Shown piece by piece: positions 1 to 11,972 of a stretch of DNA of 49,177 nt. A program made the translations under genes and the position numbers. Origin of the DNA: Byssochlamys sp. IMV 00236 (lineage: Eukaryota; Ascomycota; Eurotiomycetes; Eurotiales; Thermoascaceae); contig MSJH02000063.1 in the NCBI GenBank assembly GCA_001931875.2, forward strand, positions 1-49,177. Reading direction: 5' to 3'. Positions within the stretch are counted from its first letter, which is position 1, and the number at the start of each line of letters is the position of its first letter. The notes beneath the pieces are model-generated. The model did no database searches, was not told the DNA's origin, and saw nothing but the letters and a program-made list of their open reading frames with translations.

Positions 1-28
1 TTTTTTTTTTTTTTTTTTTTTTTTTTTT
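1..28. repeat. Poly-T tract at the window edge
   Basis: The window opens with 28 consecutive T. The other end of the window is also a T run, so this is probably an assembly break at a homopolymer rather than a biological end. Confidence 0.9.
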
Positions 29-171
29 GTAAAGAGCCTATATCTCAGTTACAGGAACCTTGTCTTTAAAAGGCCGACGCCAGTTCTAGTGTTTAAAAGA
101 TGTAAATGCTGCATAAACTCGTTTTTCTCTCTCTCTCTTTCTTTCTCTTTGCGCCAGTATCTATCTTATAC

Positions 172-3100
172 ATGAGCTTGGAGAGAAGTGAAGAGGATAT
201 ATTAAAAGATATTGAGCAAGGACAAGGATATGGAGCTACTCATCAAACAACTTCGTCTCCTCAAGTATCTGAGAGCATCACAAATAGAAAAAGACATCGC
301 ATGCAGCAAAGACAGTATAGACCAAAGATGCTAGTCGATTGTTTCCATCCGAGTGATAAGTCATTGAACAAAGCAAGACTTTCACCGGACCTTGTTTTAC
401 CCGCACTTGATCCAAGGTATGTAGGCTAGAAATAGACTGATAACAGTGTAGATTCATACCTTGCAGTGCCAAAGAGGTCATTGAGTCAAAAAAGTCAAGG
501 CATTCTTTTCCAAGACAGTCTCGTGTTAATCTCAGTACTGTTAGAGCAAAATATAGAAATCAAAAGAGACTAGCGAGGTATTGCGTTGATAAACTATATT
601 TTGCACTAGTACATTGACATGAATGGTAGATACTACTCACAAAACCAATCTTTAAGAGAGAGCATCAAATATTTTCTAGAGTTCAATCCTTATATCACAA
701 GAATTAAAAATCTATTATTTGCAAAAAAGACAATCATACTCTTTGTGAGTAGAGTCCAAAAGTGCATCTAATATAGTGTTGACATGATATACTCTAGGTA
801 CATTTAGATCTCCTAGTTGATTTATTATTTTGTTTAGCATACCTTGTGGAGATGAAGGAAGAAAATACTCTTGACTTGGAGCCTCCATGGATGTATAGTT
901 ATCGATCATACAACTTGTGGTAAGTCAAAGGTATTTGTTGATAAGTTATATCACCTAAAAAGACGGCTGCTGCGCACGTAGGATTACATGCCTTGTATTT
1001 GCATACTGGGACTTGTGTTCATTTATCATCAGTATGTAAACAAATCATAAACAATGCAGTTATTTAATTGCTTGTACTAGGATTCTTTATTACGATGCAC
1101 CCAATGTCAGTCATCTTCAGTTTTCGATGCCTTATTGAGTTATTAACAACGATACCATTCCTGATATCAGTATATATCCCGAATGGACAGTTCCTATATG
1201 GTAAGGTCAAATGTTTACGAAATAAATCTCATTATAAACTCTATTTGGAACACAGTACCTTACTTTGTTCGAAGCTGGGTTTTGCTATTAAGAATCAAGA
1301 GCGTCATGAAGATTAAGGTTAATCTACAAATAACAGGTAACTTCTTGTAAATAGCTAGCATACATTGTTTTTAACAAACAGCAGATAGACCTAGTGATCC
1401 GTTGAGTACCAAGTTGATCCATCTTGTCAGCACACTAATTGTATTGCTATATAATGGCACATGTGCATTTCAATATACAGAAGCTACTTATGGACATGAA
1501 AGCTATACTATATTAGACTCCTTGTAAGAATAATCAGAGCTATAACGAAAAGAGACGCTAAACGATCACTAGATATGTTGTCATGGTCACTCTTTCAACT
1601 GTAGGATATGGAGGTAAAATGAATCCTGCCCAAAATGGTCAGCTGTATTGAGGCATTTTAAAATATAGACATTACACCAGATAACCAATGGAGTCGCGTT
1701 GTTATGATGCTACTGATTGTAATCGCACTGGTCGTACTTCCTGGACTCATCAGTGACGTATGTGATACCCTACAGAAAAGAAAAGGTAAACTAAAAAAAA
1801 AAATCGCGCGCGTAAACATCGCAGTGTGACAAATAACCCAAACTATATTTTAGAGGGAGAAGGTCATGTCAGTAAAGGATCTACGCCATTTATTCTTATT
1901 GTTGGATCATTTAAATTTGATCAAGTGGTTGAAATCCTCGATGGATTTCTAAACAAAGTAAGAAGAGAGAGATGACACTCTTGAAAGATGCTTATACATT
2001 TATAGGAAAGCGCTCAATTTCATCTCAATGTCGTATTTCTCGATATCAATAAACCCACTGAGCAGTTAAAAATGATGGAACGTAACTCAATCTGGGGGCA
2101 TCGTGTTCAATTCCTTCATGGTTCTGTTCTGGTAAGTCATAAAGATGGCCCATTTGTGTGTATACAAGCTGATAAAAATGGCTCGTGTAGGACGAGAAAA
2201 CGCTGTTACGTGTGGTAAGTAGCTCAGTCTTTTAATAAATAACGCATTCATTTATAAATTCATAGAACGCACGATACGCAGCAGCCATTTTCACATTATC
2301 AGGTAAATAAGGAAGAGAGTCATAATTGCTATTTGCTAACATGTTACACAGATCAAAATGCACCAAACCCCTCAAAAGAAGATGAACGGAATACAGTTCG
2401 ATTATGGTCACTTTACTGCCACACAGTAAGTCATGACGTGCCTATATACACATACAATCTATCGCCGAGAACAGCCATATATCAGAAGGTTGCAAAGGAG
2501 ATCATATGTGTAAGAGAGTTTAAACAGTATCTCTTGGCTATGAATTGTCGCTGTAGAGGAGCATCAACACTATTGACCAACCTGTTACATCAGAGACAGC
2601 CTATTAATAATTATGATGAAGGATGGCAAGCTCAGTTTGGTATGTAAGGCCAAAAGATCAAGAATGTATTCTAACTGTCGCTGCTTCTACAGATGACGGC
2701 TCGTGTAATGAGATATATACAGGTAATGCACCTGCCTGTGTACGCGGCATAAGCTTTGGTCAAGCTTCATTATACTTGTTTGAGGAAGCTCAAGTTATTT
2801 TATTTGCTGTTAAAACGTTTTTACATTCAAAAAATGAGTATGAAATTCTGCTAAATCCAAGTAATTCGTATATCATTAAAGACACAGATGTTTGTGTCTA
2901 TATCGCAGAGGGTCCTAGGGAAATTCGTGACCTTGAGAATCTGGTTTGTGTATTTTTTTCTAATGATATTTTGATTTGTAAGCTTACCTATTTAATTAGC
3001 CACCACCAAGGATATTTTATATTGCAGATAATGTACCAGTTATCAGAAAGAAACCCTTTGAAACGAATTCAGCAAATATTGGCGGCTGGTCACCCTCACG

Positions 3101-4447
3101 GCCCGTGGAGTACTGTTCATTTGCTTCAGGGAAAACTCACTATTTCACAATAGCCAAATTGCCATCTAATAGGCATGCTATCCTTACTGGTAGCCGAGCA
3201 CTCATCAAACGGATAGGCACTCGTGTGCCTTCAGCTGTATCTATGAATGAAGAAACTGATACGTCTGTACCTCTCTGTTACTCACTCGTTGAGCCATTGC
3301 AGTTAGAAGACATTACTCTAGACTCAGCACAGGGTATGTCTGGACATATCCTAGTTTGTTTGCATCGTGAAGCAATCAATATGTTCAAATTTATCTATAA
3401 CCTGCGTTCTCCTCATATCAAACCAGATGGTCTGCAGGATATCGTTTTACTCTGCCCAAACAAGCCTTCTCAAAAAATATTTCAGCTCATTAATACTTTT
3501 CCTAGAGTGTACTTTATTGAGGTAAATAGAACAGTTTATTACAAGGCATAATTTTCTCAATTCTTTATCTAGGGTAACTGCAGACAGCCAGAGGACTTGG
3601 TAAAAGCAGGAGCAAAGACAGCAAAACAAGTCGTTGTTATGAGGTACATTTTGAAAAATACATTAATAGAAACCTCTTGAGAAAATAATATAATTGAGCA
3701 AATAGCGAAAAGGAATGTCTGGACGAGTATGAGCGTAATTCAGATAGCCCTGCAGTGTAAAAATAGTATTGTTTTATAAAGGTATACATCATCCTAATCT
3801 AGTGAATTTTAGAATGACAAGTCATATATTGGATCTTTTACTAGAAGAAAGACCAGCATATGCATATACCATTGTCAACCTTGGTAAGATATACACACAC
3901 ATATGTCCAAACCTAGCTTACTTTGTACTGACTTTGCAAAGTTGAAAAAACGAATATCCGATTTATGCACTTGTTGCAAGGCAAAGACGTTGCTGAAGAG
4001 ATTGACGTCTTCTACACTCCTGCTTATGCCGCAGGAGACGTAGTTGCCGACAGTCTGATTAGCAATGTGCTTCTTAGTCAGACTTACTACAAACCAGATA
4101 TTGTTTCCATCATCAAAACACTTTGTGGAATGCCCGGGCCATTGCATGATGGCTCAGCTGCTTACTTGTTATCAACTGACCCTGAGATTACAACAGCCAC
4201 GGCAGCAGCCCGTTTAGCTCCGCACTTGACCAGCATTCCATTACCAGTAGAATTCATTGGCAGAAACTATGCTGAACTGTTCAAAGCACTGCTGTTGATG
4301 CATGAAATATTGGCCATTGGCTTATTTCGTGCCCCAGACGAAGCATTAGGCAATGAACTCCCATTTGTTTATGCAAACCCGGTTCCCTCTCTCATCCTAA
4401 AAGAATCTGATAGGGTCTTTGTGTTCTCTCCTCCTGGATGGTTATAA
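172..4447 (+). CDS. Slo/BK-type potassium channel, two RCK domains
   Basis: Predicted K+ channel of the plasma or an internal membrane. My 21-exon model is 172-416, 467-577, 630-744, 798-919, 982-1031, 1081-1200, 1256-1336, 1385-1523, 1573-1613, 1669-1785, 1854-1957, 2006-2131, 2191-2214, 2266-2302, 2352-2639, 2693-2947, 3028-3521, 3573-3643, 3706-3756, 3813-3883 and 3942-4447, giving about 1055 aa, close to animal BK channels. Six hydrophobic segments precede and flank a pore with TVGYGD at residues about 337-342. A first RCK domain (FILIVGSFKF, near 390) and a second (GHILVCLH, near 765) follow. The tandem RCK layout is what separates Slo channels from one-RCK prokaryotic channels. The acidic Ca2+ bowl is not visible at the expected place (LLQGKDVAEEIDV), so Ca2+ gating is uncertain. 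An in-frame ATG at 106 would add 22 residues. I preferred 172 because the CT-rich stretch before it looks like a leader. The exon 16 donor is the weakest junction. Confidence 0.88.
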
Positions 4448-4460
4448 AAAAAAACGTTAT

Positions 4461-5936
4461 TTATTGGATATGGTCAAGTGAACTATCGCCTAAAATAGCA
4501 ATGGATGCGCCCAAACACCATCCTGTTTCGACGCCATTAATCTTTTTAGCAACAGTAAGGTATCGATCATTAGGGATTTCATATCCATATGATAAAAGTC
4601 TATAAATAAAAGATAAATCCAAGCACCATTCAGGACGATCTAATATTTCTTCCTTGAGTGCCACATCGGTCACATTGTCCAAATATGCGCCAGAACAGAC
4701 AGATTCTGTAAGGGCTTCGAGTTCAGGTAAGCGGAAGGTGGCAGGTAATCCAAGAGGTTGTGTTCGGTCATGGAAATATGAAAAGATATAGATCGGACCG
4801 TGTTGGAATGATTCTGCAATGGGAGGTTGATAGATGCCATCAAATGAACAAGGAGATAGTTCACAATGTTTGTTCTTGTTGAGTGTCAAGTCAGTCAAGT
4901 TGACGCATTCAGCATATGAGCCCTTTCCGTTAAACTTGATGGGTTCAGTCACATCCTTGGTATATTCCCATAGCAAACCGCGAGGCAGACACGCATGACC
5001 ATTGTCCTCAGATTGCATTACCATTGCTTGTTTATGAATCTTCTTTCGAGCCTCCATTAAACCGTATCCCAGATAAGAGTTTTGATAAAGCAGATAATCT
5101 TTACCATCAAAGTGAAGCACATATTTTGAGTCATGTTCGGGAAGTTCAGGAAGTGAACCGTCCGGCAGTCTATCAGGTTCAAACACGATCTGAGTTGATC
5201 CTCCTCCAAGATCCAGTACGGCGGCAGTATGTCGTTGGTTGTGGTTATCAAAGTTGCCAAGTAAGAAATTGACAGTAATCCAAGCAAAGACACCTTCATC
5301 CTTACCGTCCATAATGGATACGTCAATCACAGGGAAGGGATATTCAGCAAGATGTGATCGAACTGCAGCCAAGATGGCCTCACTCTTTTGTTCTCCAAGT
5401 AAACGTAGACCAGCTGTTGCTTTTACTGCAATAGGTGTCTTTTTCTGAAGCGATTTGGGTACTACTTGAAGAGCATCTTGCATCAGCGTATCCAAGGATT
5501 CGGCAGCCTTTTTAGGTTCATCGGCAAAGGCGGATAAGCCAGGAATGGTTTGTGTGAATAATTCTTCTTCTTCTAAAGTAACAGGATCGCTCTTGGTACA
5601 TTGGTGAAATCTGTAAACATGAATGCGAGATCCAGTTGATCCAGCATCTATCATCAGGGCATACTTTTGACAAGAAGGAATGGGTGCTGCAGGTTCTATT
5701 GACTAGGTTTAGCGAGCGCTATCTTTTTCCGTGTGTTTATATATCTTACTTGAAGCAAATGTATCTAGAATATTTGGATAACGATAAAATACAACAGCGG
5801 CAATGACACCAAGTAAGGCAAATACGATTCGAACAGAGGCAAGTGATTGCTTAGTTTGTCCTTTTGTTGCTGCTGCCTTTCTTAACTGTTCATAAGGTGT
5901 CTTTAATCTTGAACCTGGTTGTTTCTTGGGTGGCAT
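4461..5936 (-). CDS. GDA1: Golgi guanosine diphosphatase / apyrase (GDA1_CD39 family)
   Basis: Nucleoside diphosphatase. In fungi the Golgi enzyme turns GDP into GMP, which drives GDP-mannose/GMP antiport for glycosylation. Two exons on the minus strand, 5936-5750 and 5695-4461, give 473 aa, near the 518 aa of the yeast enzyme. Residues 1-35 form a basic cytoplasmic tail and about 37-53 a single membrane anchor, as in type II Golgi proteins. Apyrase conserved regions are visible: DAGSTGSR (about 79-86), KATAGLRLL (154-162), GKDEGVFAW (193-201, with the likely catalytic Glu near 196), LDLGGGSTQ (213-221) and WCLGASIAIL near the C-terminus. The stop codon lies 13 bp from the stop of the convergent K+ channel gene, so the 3' UTRs must overlap. 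Substrate preference (GDP or UDP) cannot be read from sequence. Confidence 0.9.
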
Positions 5937-6113
5937 TGCTGTTCAACAGGTTAAAAAAAAAAAAATAGTGATAGTAATTTATACAAGAATAAAAAAAGAA
6001 GGAGTTTATTATGATTATCTCTGTATGCAAGTATAAATATTTATAGAAAGCATTCAAAGCCGGTTTCGGATAAACAAGTTGACGTTTTACCGAGTTTAAT
6101 AATAGTTTCTATA

Positions 6114-8233
6114 TTAACATTGCTTCCAAGCAGTTTTTGCAAACTCAATCCACATCGTACTGCTTGTAAAAGTAGAATAAGTCGTATTGGCCTTCCATGT
6201 TTGATCTGTCAAGTTAAATAGTAAACTTCTCAATTGATTATCGAAAAAGTCAAGATAGACGATATCAACTAACACGGAGTTGTTTTGAGTGTTGGGTAGG
6301 TCTGAGGCAACATAAGCAGGGGAAGGGTAGTAAGGAAGAGGGATATGGGGCGTATCATCACCTAAAGAACCGGAAGATTTTAGTTCCGACCAAGTAAGGG
6401 GAAATTCGGCAATATCATCAAACTTACCACCAGTTCCGTAGTCATCCTTTGTGACGTATCCAAGAGTAAGTTTAGTCTTATTAGCTGTATGGAATTGTTG
6501 TACATGAGTATTCAATCCATGGGGCCAAATTGAACGTTTTTTCATCTCTCCTTCATGGTTCAGGGCAGGCAAGACTTTGCGAGCAACAGATAATGGAACG
6601 TCAAAGATAGCATAGAACTTGTCTTCAAAAGGCGAAAGTTGGTACATGTTGCTGAGTGTAAATGGACCCTTATAGACGTCATATCGCACACCACCTGAAT
6701 TATACAAGAAATAAGGGGTATTTGGACGGCTATGGTCAGCCACTACTTTGGGCATGACTTCTTGTGTGATTAGGCGGAATACACTTGAGTTATCACTAAC
6801 AGGAACAGCAGATAATGGATAGGTTTGAGGTGCGCATCCCAAAAGTTCGGATAACTGAAACTTTTTGCGAAGTTTTTGGATCTTTTCAGTCATTTTCTTA
6901 CCAATGCGTGTATCAAATGTCTTTTCCTTGCCGTCAACAGAATGGAAGATGTAAGTAGGTCTGTTTTGATCCAAGTAACGTCTGTTGAAAGTAAGGTTTC
7001 CTGCTGGCTTGGAGAGCCCCTATGGATTTTTGATGAGCTAATGAAAAGTTCAACGGTTAAGCTTACCTCAATAGAAAAGAAGCCAATTGTTTCCAAGTAT
7101 CTACCAGATTCAATACCTGCAGCACGATTATCATATTGAACAAAGTCTCTGATATGTCTATAAGCAAGTTGAGATTATACTGTTCAAAATCTATGAAGCT
7201 ATCTCTTACGTATGACCGCCCAGAACAGCAATAGGAGTAGTTGGGTGGATAGCACGAATAGCCTTGATGATATGGTGAAATTCATCAAATCGAATACCAA
7301 TGTGACCAATGAGAGTGATAATATCTGGCTTATATGCTCGTAAAGACTGGTTAAACCAAGGCTGGCGAATTTCGTTCTCAACAAGATTGACGACAGACAT
7401 ATCACCGTTGCCCTTGAAATTGAACAAAAAGCCATAAGCAAGAACACGTGTGCCAAATTCGCCCTTGAAATAAGTAAATTTGTTGCTAAGTGAATAGAGG
7501 GTGAGCCTAGATACCTTAATGATTTTTTCTTCTTTACCCTATTTGAACTGTCTTGTTATTATGTAAATCCTTAAAGTAAACATTAGCAGCCAAATAGCGA
7601 TCCTTCCAGTGAGGAATAAAGTTTTTGATAGTATCCACGGTAATGTTGTTGACTATAAAATATGTTTATAAAATGCGATTGTAGTATACAAGTCTTTCTA
7701 CCATAAAGCTCATGATTTCCAATTGTTAAAAGATCATAAGGTATGTTTGTGAGAAGAGGTTGAGACACTTCACCTCTTGGATCCGTAATGTCACTCAATC
7801 CATCACCTATCAATTTTGTTTAAGTCATTCCCATTTTCTCACTAAATATTGTCATGACTACCATCATGTGTGTCACCAGTGTCTACGATGAATAAGTCCT
7901 TCTTAAGCTTTCGAGCTTTTTCTTTCATTCTGACAGTAAAAGAATAGAAATCACCCAGATCACCATTGTATGAGCCTTCAAGGACATGCCCCTGAAAAAA
8001 AAAAAATACAAAATTAATAATTATTAAACTTATCAGCAATCTGTTGACTATACCTCAAGCCAACCATGAGTATCAGTGGTATGAATAAAGTTAACATCGC
8101 CCCATACTAAGGGTCTAAGAGGAGGCAACTCTGGTGATTTGACAGCATCTTTTTGTTGACGTTTGTCAATGACATGGCCACTAACTGAATGAGATAGCAG
8201 TAATCCTGCTATCACCAAAGTAGAGTATAGCAT
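6114..8233 (-). CDS. Secreted or vacuolar 5'-nucleotidase-like metallophosphoesterase
   Basis: Calcineurin-type phosphoesterase with a 5'-nucleotidase C-terminal half, resembling the yeast YHR202W group. Seven exons on the minus strand: 8233-8054, 7991-7862, 7806-7702, 7652-7538, 7485-7210, 7157-7067 and 7019-6114, totalling 600 aa. The first 19 or so residues ([19 protein letters not shown]) form a signal peptide. Metal-site motifs appear in order: TTDTHGW (about 52-58), DTGDTHDG (97-104), GNHE (133-136), then GHIG and GGHTH. The intron in the second motif splits a Gly codon, and the spliced product restores the family sequence DTHDGDGLSD, which supports the model. The C-terminal third carries the substrate-side region with [12 protein letters not shown]. 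The exact substrate is unknown; nucleotide or another phosphomonoester is possible. Confidence 0.87.
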
Positions 8234-8276
8234 AATGTGATAAGCAGTTATAAAGAAGAGAAAAATGAGCTATTTG

Positions 8277-8284
8277 CTTTTATA
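8277..8284 (-). promoter_or_regulatory. TATA box of the phosphoesterase gene
   Basis: TATAAAAG on the minus strand, about 44 bp upstream of the ATG at 8233. The position is suitable for a core promoter with a short leader. No other element was assigned. Confidence 0.5.
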
Positions 8285-9661
8285 TGTTTCGAGCAATGAA
8301 CAGGGACAAATGTATTGAATATGGTTTTTCGTTCGGCGAAGGAAATTTTTTGGTGTTCCCCCTTTGTCTCACCCTTTACTTTTTTTTTTTTTTCATAAAC
8401 AGATCATCTTTGGTTTACAACCCAAGATAACAACTTTTACGCAATAGAAGTAGTAGATCGTCATCATGCATGAGTTAAACAGAGAGTAATGCACCCTTTT
8501 CTTTCTTATTCTTTTTCTTATCTCCGTAATAAAAGTTTAACCAAATGTACAGATAAAGTGACACAAATCAACATAGAAAAAAAAAGGCAGAGTAAATAGA
8601 AATCTCTATAAATCTCACGTTGGTTTCGTAAATAATTTCATAGAATAGGAAAGAAAGGGAAGGTTTTAGTTTTATGAGAGTACAAAAATAAGCAAGGGTT
8701 CCCATTAATCCATTTCATTCTCTTATGCTAAATCAAGAAAATTATTCCTTATTAAGCCATACGGCCGTTGAGATACTAAGCATATGTATAAAAGGTCTTT
8801 ACGCGTCACTTAAAGTGACCAGCCTTGAAACATAAACAAAAACAGCAGATCAAGTCATTCTTAAAAACAATATTTATTTATCAAAGATTATTCCCAAAAG
8901 CTTAAAAGAGAAGAAAAAAAAGGGTCAGCAACGATGCCAAAAGACTTTTACAGATTCTGATTGCTGCTGTGACGACATTCTTCAGGTCGGCTATTGACCA
9001 TCAGAACAAGGGACCAGGCACCCATAAGAGCTATCAGATCATTAAACACCAAGCAGTAGCAGACGTACCGTTGGAGCATGCATTAGCTGAGTCTTGTCAA
9101 TTGACAACTAGCTTATGTACCCCTTTGCGTCTGCCAGACAGCAGGAAGCATAATCAACAATCTGTCACAGCTGTGATCTTAGAAACTAACTCCCAACTAA
9201 CTACTAGCCCCCTGTAAAGATTCCAATCGAATGTCCCATAACTCTCCTTTTGGCTGCTTGAAAGCCTTCCAGTTGAGTGATGAAACGAACGACCGTTGTC
9301 AGCCCAGGACACGTATTGAACATCGCAGAAAGAGATTGCATAGAAATCCTTGAACACACAATCATCGCCTTGCTGAATAAGTTTATAAAAACATACCTTG
9401 ACTAAAGAGAGCAACCAAAGAGAGTATAAGAAAAAAAAAGAAAAGAAAGAAGGATAAAGGCAAGTTTCCCCTCTTTTTATACCTCTTTTTTAGTAATGTG
9501 AAGTTATCAAAAGTTCAAACGCTTGGAAATAGGTTCCATGAAAAAAAAGCCTTACGTGACACTAGACCATACCAAAAATGGAAAACATTTAATCTATGCA
9601 CACTTCTTTCTCTTTTCCCCTTAGATAAAGGGAGTTACTTTTTAGCAAAGAAAGTGCATTG
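8285..9661. other. Long intergenic stretch, no supported gene
   Basis: I see no conserved protein here. A minus-strand TATAAAAAG at 9473-9481 is followed by a CT-rich tract and a GTATGT donor-like site near 9395. The sequence below it has only short ATG frames, for example 45 codons around 9335-9200. This could be a noncoding or short-peptide transcript. The 82-codon plus-strand frame at 8969-9217 starts with GTG and is not supported. Confidence 0.4.
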
Positions 9662-10018
9662 TTACCCATTAGAACACAACAAGTCTTTTGCTTTTAAAAA
9701 GTTTTTCTTTGAGAAAATTAACACTCCATTATTCAAATCAAGATTGTTTGCTACACAAGGTATAATATTCCTGAGAAAAGGGTTCATTGTCAATAAAATA
9801 ATACATGTATGAATAGAATTTACCCTTCAGGCAATTCTTTAAAAGTAACATGTTGCTACAACAATGATCAGTAAGCATTGAGCTACATTATACATTCAGC
9901 TTACATCAATGAGTCTCCTCTGTTCAGCTTCGTCTTTTGGAAGCCAATAAGCCGAAGTTGGAACCTGATGAAACTCTCTTTCTGATATTATAGGTGACAT
10001 TTGTTCATCTTCTTTCAT
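9662..10018 (-). pseudogene. N-terminal remnant of a SAM-dependent methyltransferase
   Basis: Three minus-strand exons can be spliced, 10018-9905, 9855-9824 and 9770-9662, giving 84 codons. The product reads SAYWLPKDEAEQRRLID then QHVTFKELPEG then NIIPCVANNLDLNNGV. This matches the lead-in of fungal class I methyltransferases, where a Y-LP-D-E-E--RL--QH block and a short GNI-P segment precede the SAM-binding motif I. The protein then runs into a Lys/Phe-rich tail and stops. No motif I (usually VLD-GCG-G) or later motif was found down to about 8950, so the catalytic domain is missing. I infer a truncated pseudogene. Both introns have good GT/AG sites, so it may still be transcribed. Confidence 0.55.
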
Positions 10019-10492
10019 TTATCCTTTTAATTCTTTATATGTTGATAATAATGAACTAAATACAAGAATATTTGATTCTGTTTATATTTAACCTTGGGGA
10101 TGACTGTTCGCCCTAAATTGTCCTTCAGTTAGCCAAGTATGGAAAGAAGGATTTGAATAATGAAATAAAGTCTGACAACTTTACAATAAAATCAGTATGC
10201 GCACTTTTTCGACCTGTGTAGAGCAAGTTTCTTTTTTGTTTTGAAAGCATGATATTTTTATATCAAAATTTATTTATCAAAGAGAGAAAAAGAGAGAGAT
10301 ATGTAATTCGGCTATATTTAAAGGCATGAATGTGTGTATATGTTTATATGTTCAGCAAATGATGCAAAAAAAAAAGGAAAGACTGAAAAGAAAGGATATC
10401 ATGTACGATATGAATGCAAAATGCGAATGGAATATATAGTATATGTAGTGGGGGGTATGAGCAAACAGAAGGTCCTTGATACTTATTTATGT
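10019..10492. other. Intergenic, 3' flank of the unknown gene
   Basis: Low-complexity AT-rich sequence with GA-rich runs near 10280-10310. No coding potential or RNA gene recognised. Confidence 0.5.
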
Positions 10493-11325
10493 TCACATCG
10501 TTGAGTCTGCTGCTATCTTGCCTTTTCGTTTTGTATTAAAACGAGGCGGTGATAATGTACGAATCATACGCATCTTTCCTGAATTGAGTATCACTTTTTT
10601 CTTTGCTGGCATTTCTTCATCCTGTAATTCACCCAAAGTGATCTCTTGTAATGGTAATCTCTGTTCTGTCGTTGATCGTTTAACCCATGTCTTGTTATTG
10701 TTCACATTCAATGACTGAGGTGGTTTATTCTCTACATCATTGGGCTGCCTTTGATCCACTAGTTCGGAAAGTTCATTTTGAGTATTATTGTCGTGGTATA
10801 TGCGATATAACCACATGTCGCTAGGATCATAATGTTTATCTACAAGGTCATCGTCCTCATCGTCAAATAATGATCGTCTTGTGGGTGGACTGAGTGATAA
10901 CATTGAGTCTTCAAACTTGGTATAAAATCGATTGGTAGGTGATGTAGACATGGGACATAGACCTGATGAGAATAAGTCGCCGTCATCTGATTCCTCTTCT
11001 TCTTCTGAAAAAGATAGTTCCTAGTAGTAAGTTAGCTCATTGTATTGTTCATTATCCCTATATTCATTCTTACTCTCTTCTTTTCAAGTATACCAATCTT
11101 GTCTTGACTCAGGAACATGTCAAGGTTAGGATGAGCCACGTTTTCTTCACGGTTTGATGCTTCCATCAAGCGTTCTTGAAATGATTTTACAGGTCGCTGT
11201 AATGTATCTGTACGGCTTATTGACATACGTGATAGTCTGGTGCATGGAGTAAAAGATTGGTATGGCTGTGGCTGAATAGTTGGCCTTTCAGGTGTCTTTG
11301 GACAAAGATATTGTTGACTTGACAT
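10493..11325 (-). CDS. Protein of unknown function, Ser/Thr-Pro rich, acidic middle
   Basis: I do not recognise this protein. Two exons on the minus strand, 11325-11074 and 11020-10493, give 259 aa. The intron has a GTAAGA donor and a CTAAC-like branch site just before the acceptor. Visible features are several proline-directed sites (KTPER, TPCTR, LSPPTR, LSPPR), a Glu/Asp run (SEEEEESDDGD, about residues 88-98), a DDEDDD cluster and basic stretches (KKKV, TKRKGK) near the C-terminus. It has no signal peptide or membrane segment. The composition fits a disordered nuclear protein regulated by phosphorylation, but that is inference only. Confidence 0.65.
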
Positions 11326-11972
11326 GTTTCAAAATAAAGTTGTTTGATTAAAAAAGCAGTAAGTAAAAAGAAAAAAAGACAACAAATAGAAAAAGGATTT
11401 AAAGTGTATTTTAATCACCGTTGTCCAATCAAACACGTCAATTGTACAAGTATATTTCCTTTTTTAGTATTTAGTCGATTTTTACGCGTTTTTATCCTTT
11501 TTTTGATAGACGCGTTTACAAGTGATGCAAAACAATGAATCAAAACATTTGATCAATGAGTAAGCTGAATTGAACAAGTCATTTATTATGAAATGACAAC
11601 AATTACAAAAAAGAATGACAGAGAGACAGAAAGAAAAAGGGGAAAGAAAAGAGAAAGAAGAGAGAAAAAAAAAACACTTCTTTAAATGTTTCTTTTCCAG
11701 ACATTTTGTCATACAGTTCGCAGTAAGCAAATGGTCTCTTAAAGAACATCTAATCATGATTCACTTCAAGAAATTATATCGAAATACATAACAGTGTATT
11801 CATACAATGAATTGCTTTCAGATCGACTCGTCTTCTAAATATTTTTAAAGACATCGACAGCATGTTGAATAATATTTCAAAAGAGCATTGTTATTAACTT
11901 TCACTAAAGTTACAAAACAATCGTTGCTTATTTCCACAAGCACTATTCTTCTTCTTTCTTTTGTTATTGTGA
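11326..11972. other. Intergenic, AT- and GA-rich
   Basis: Contains an A/G-rich run around 11620-11680. No gene is supported. Confidence 0.45.

Noticed and set aside
715..909. 64-codon minus-strand frame
   Set aside because: It overlaps exon 4 of the K+ channel, whose plus-strand reading (LLVDLLFCLAYLVEM) fits the first membrane segment and is phase-consistent with neighbours.
3875..4147. 90-codon minus-strand frame
   Set aside because: Antisense shadow of the last channel exon, which carries clear RCK2 similarity.
8969..9217. 82-codon plus-strand frame
   Set aside because: Starts with GTG, has no conserved motif, and its opposite strand is equally open.
9498..9812. 104-codon plus-strand frame
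   Set aside because: Lys/Phe-rich low-complexity product overlapping the methyltransferase relic on the other strand.
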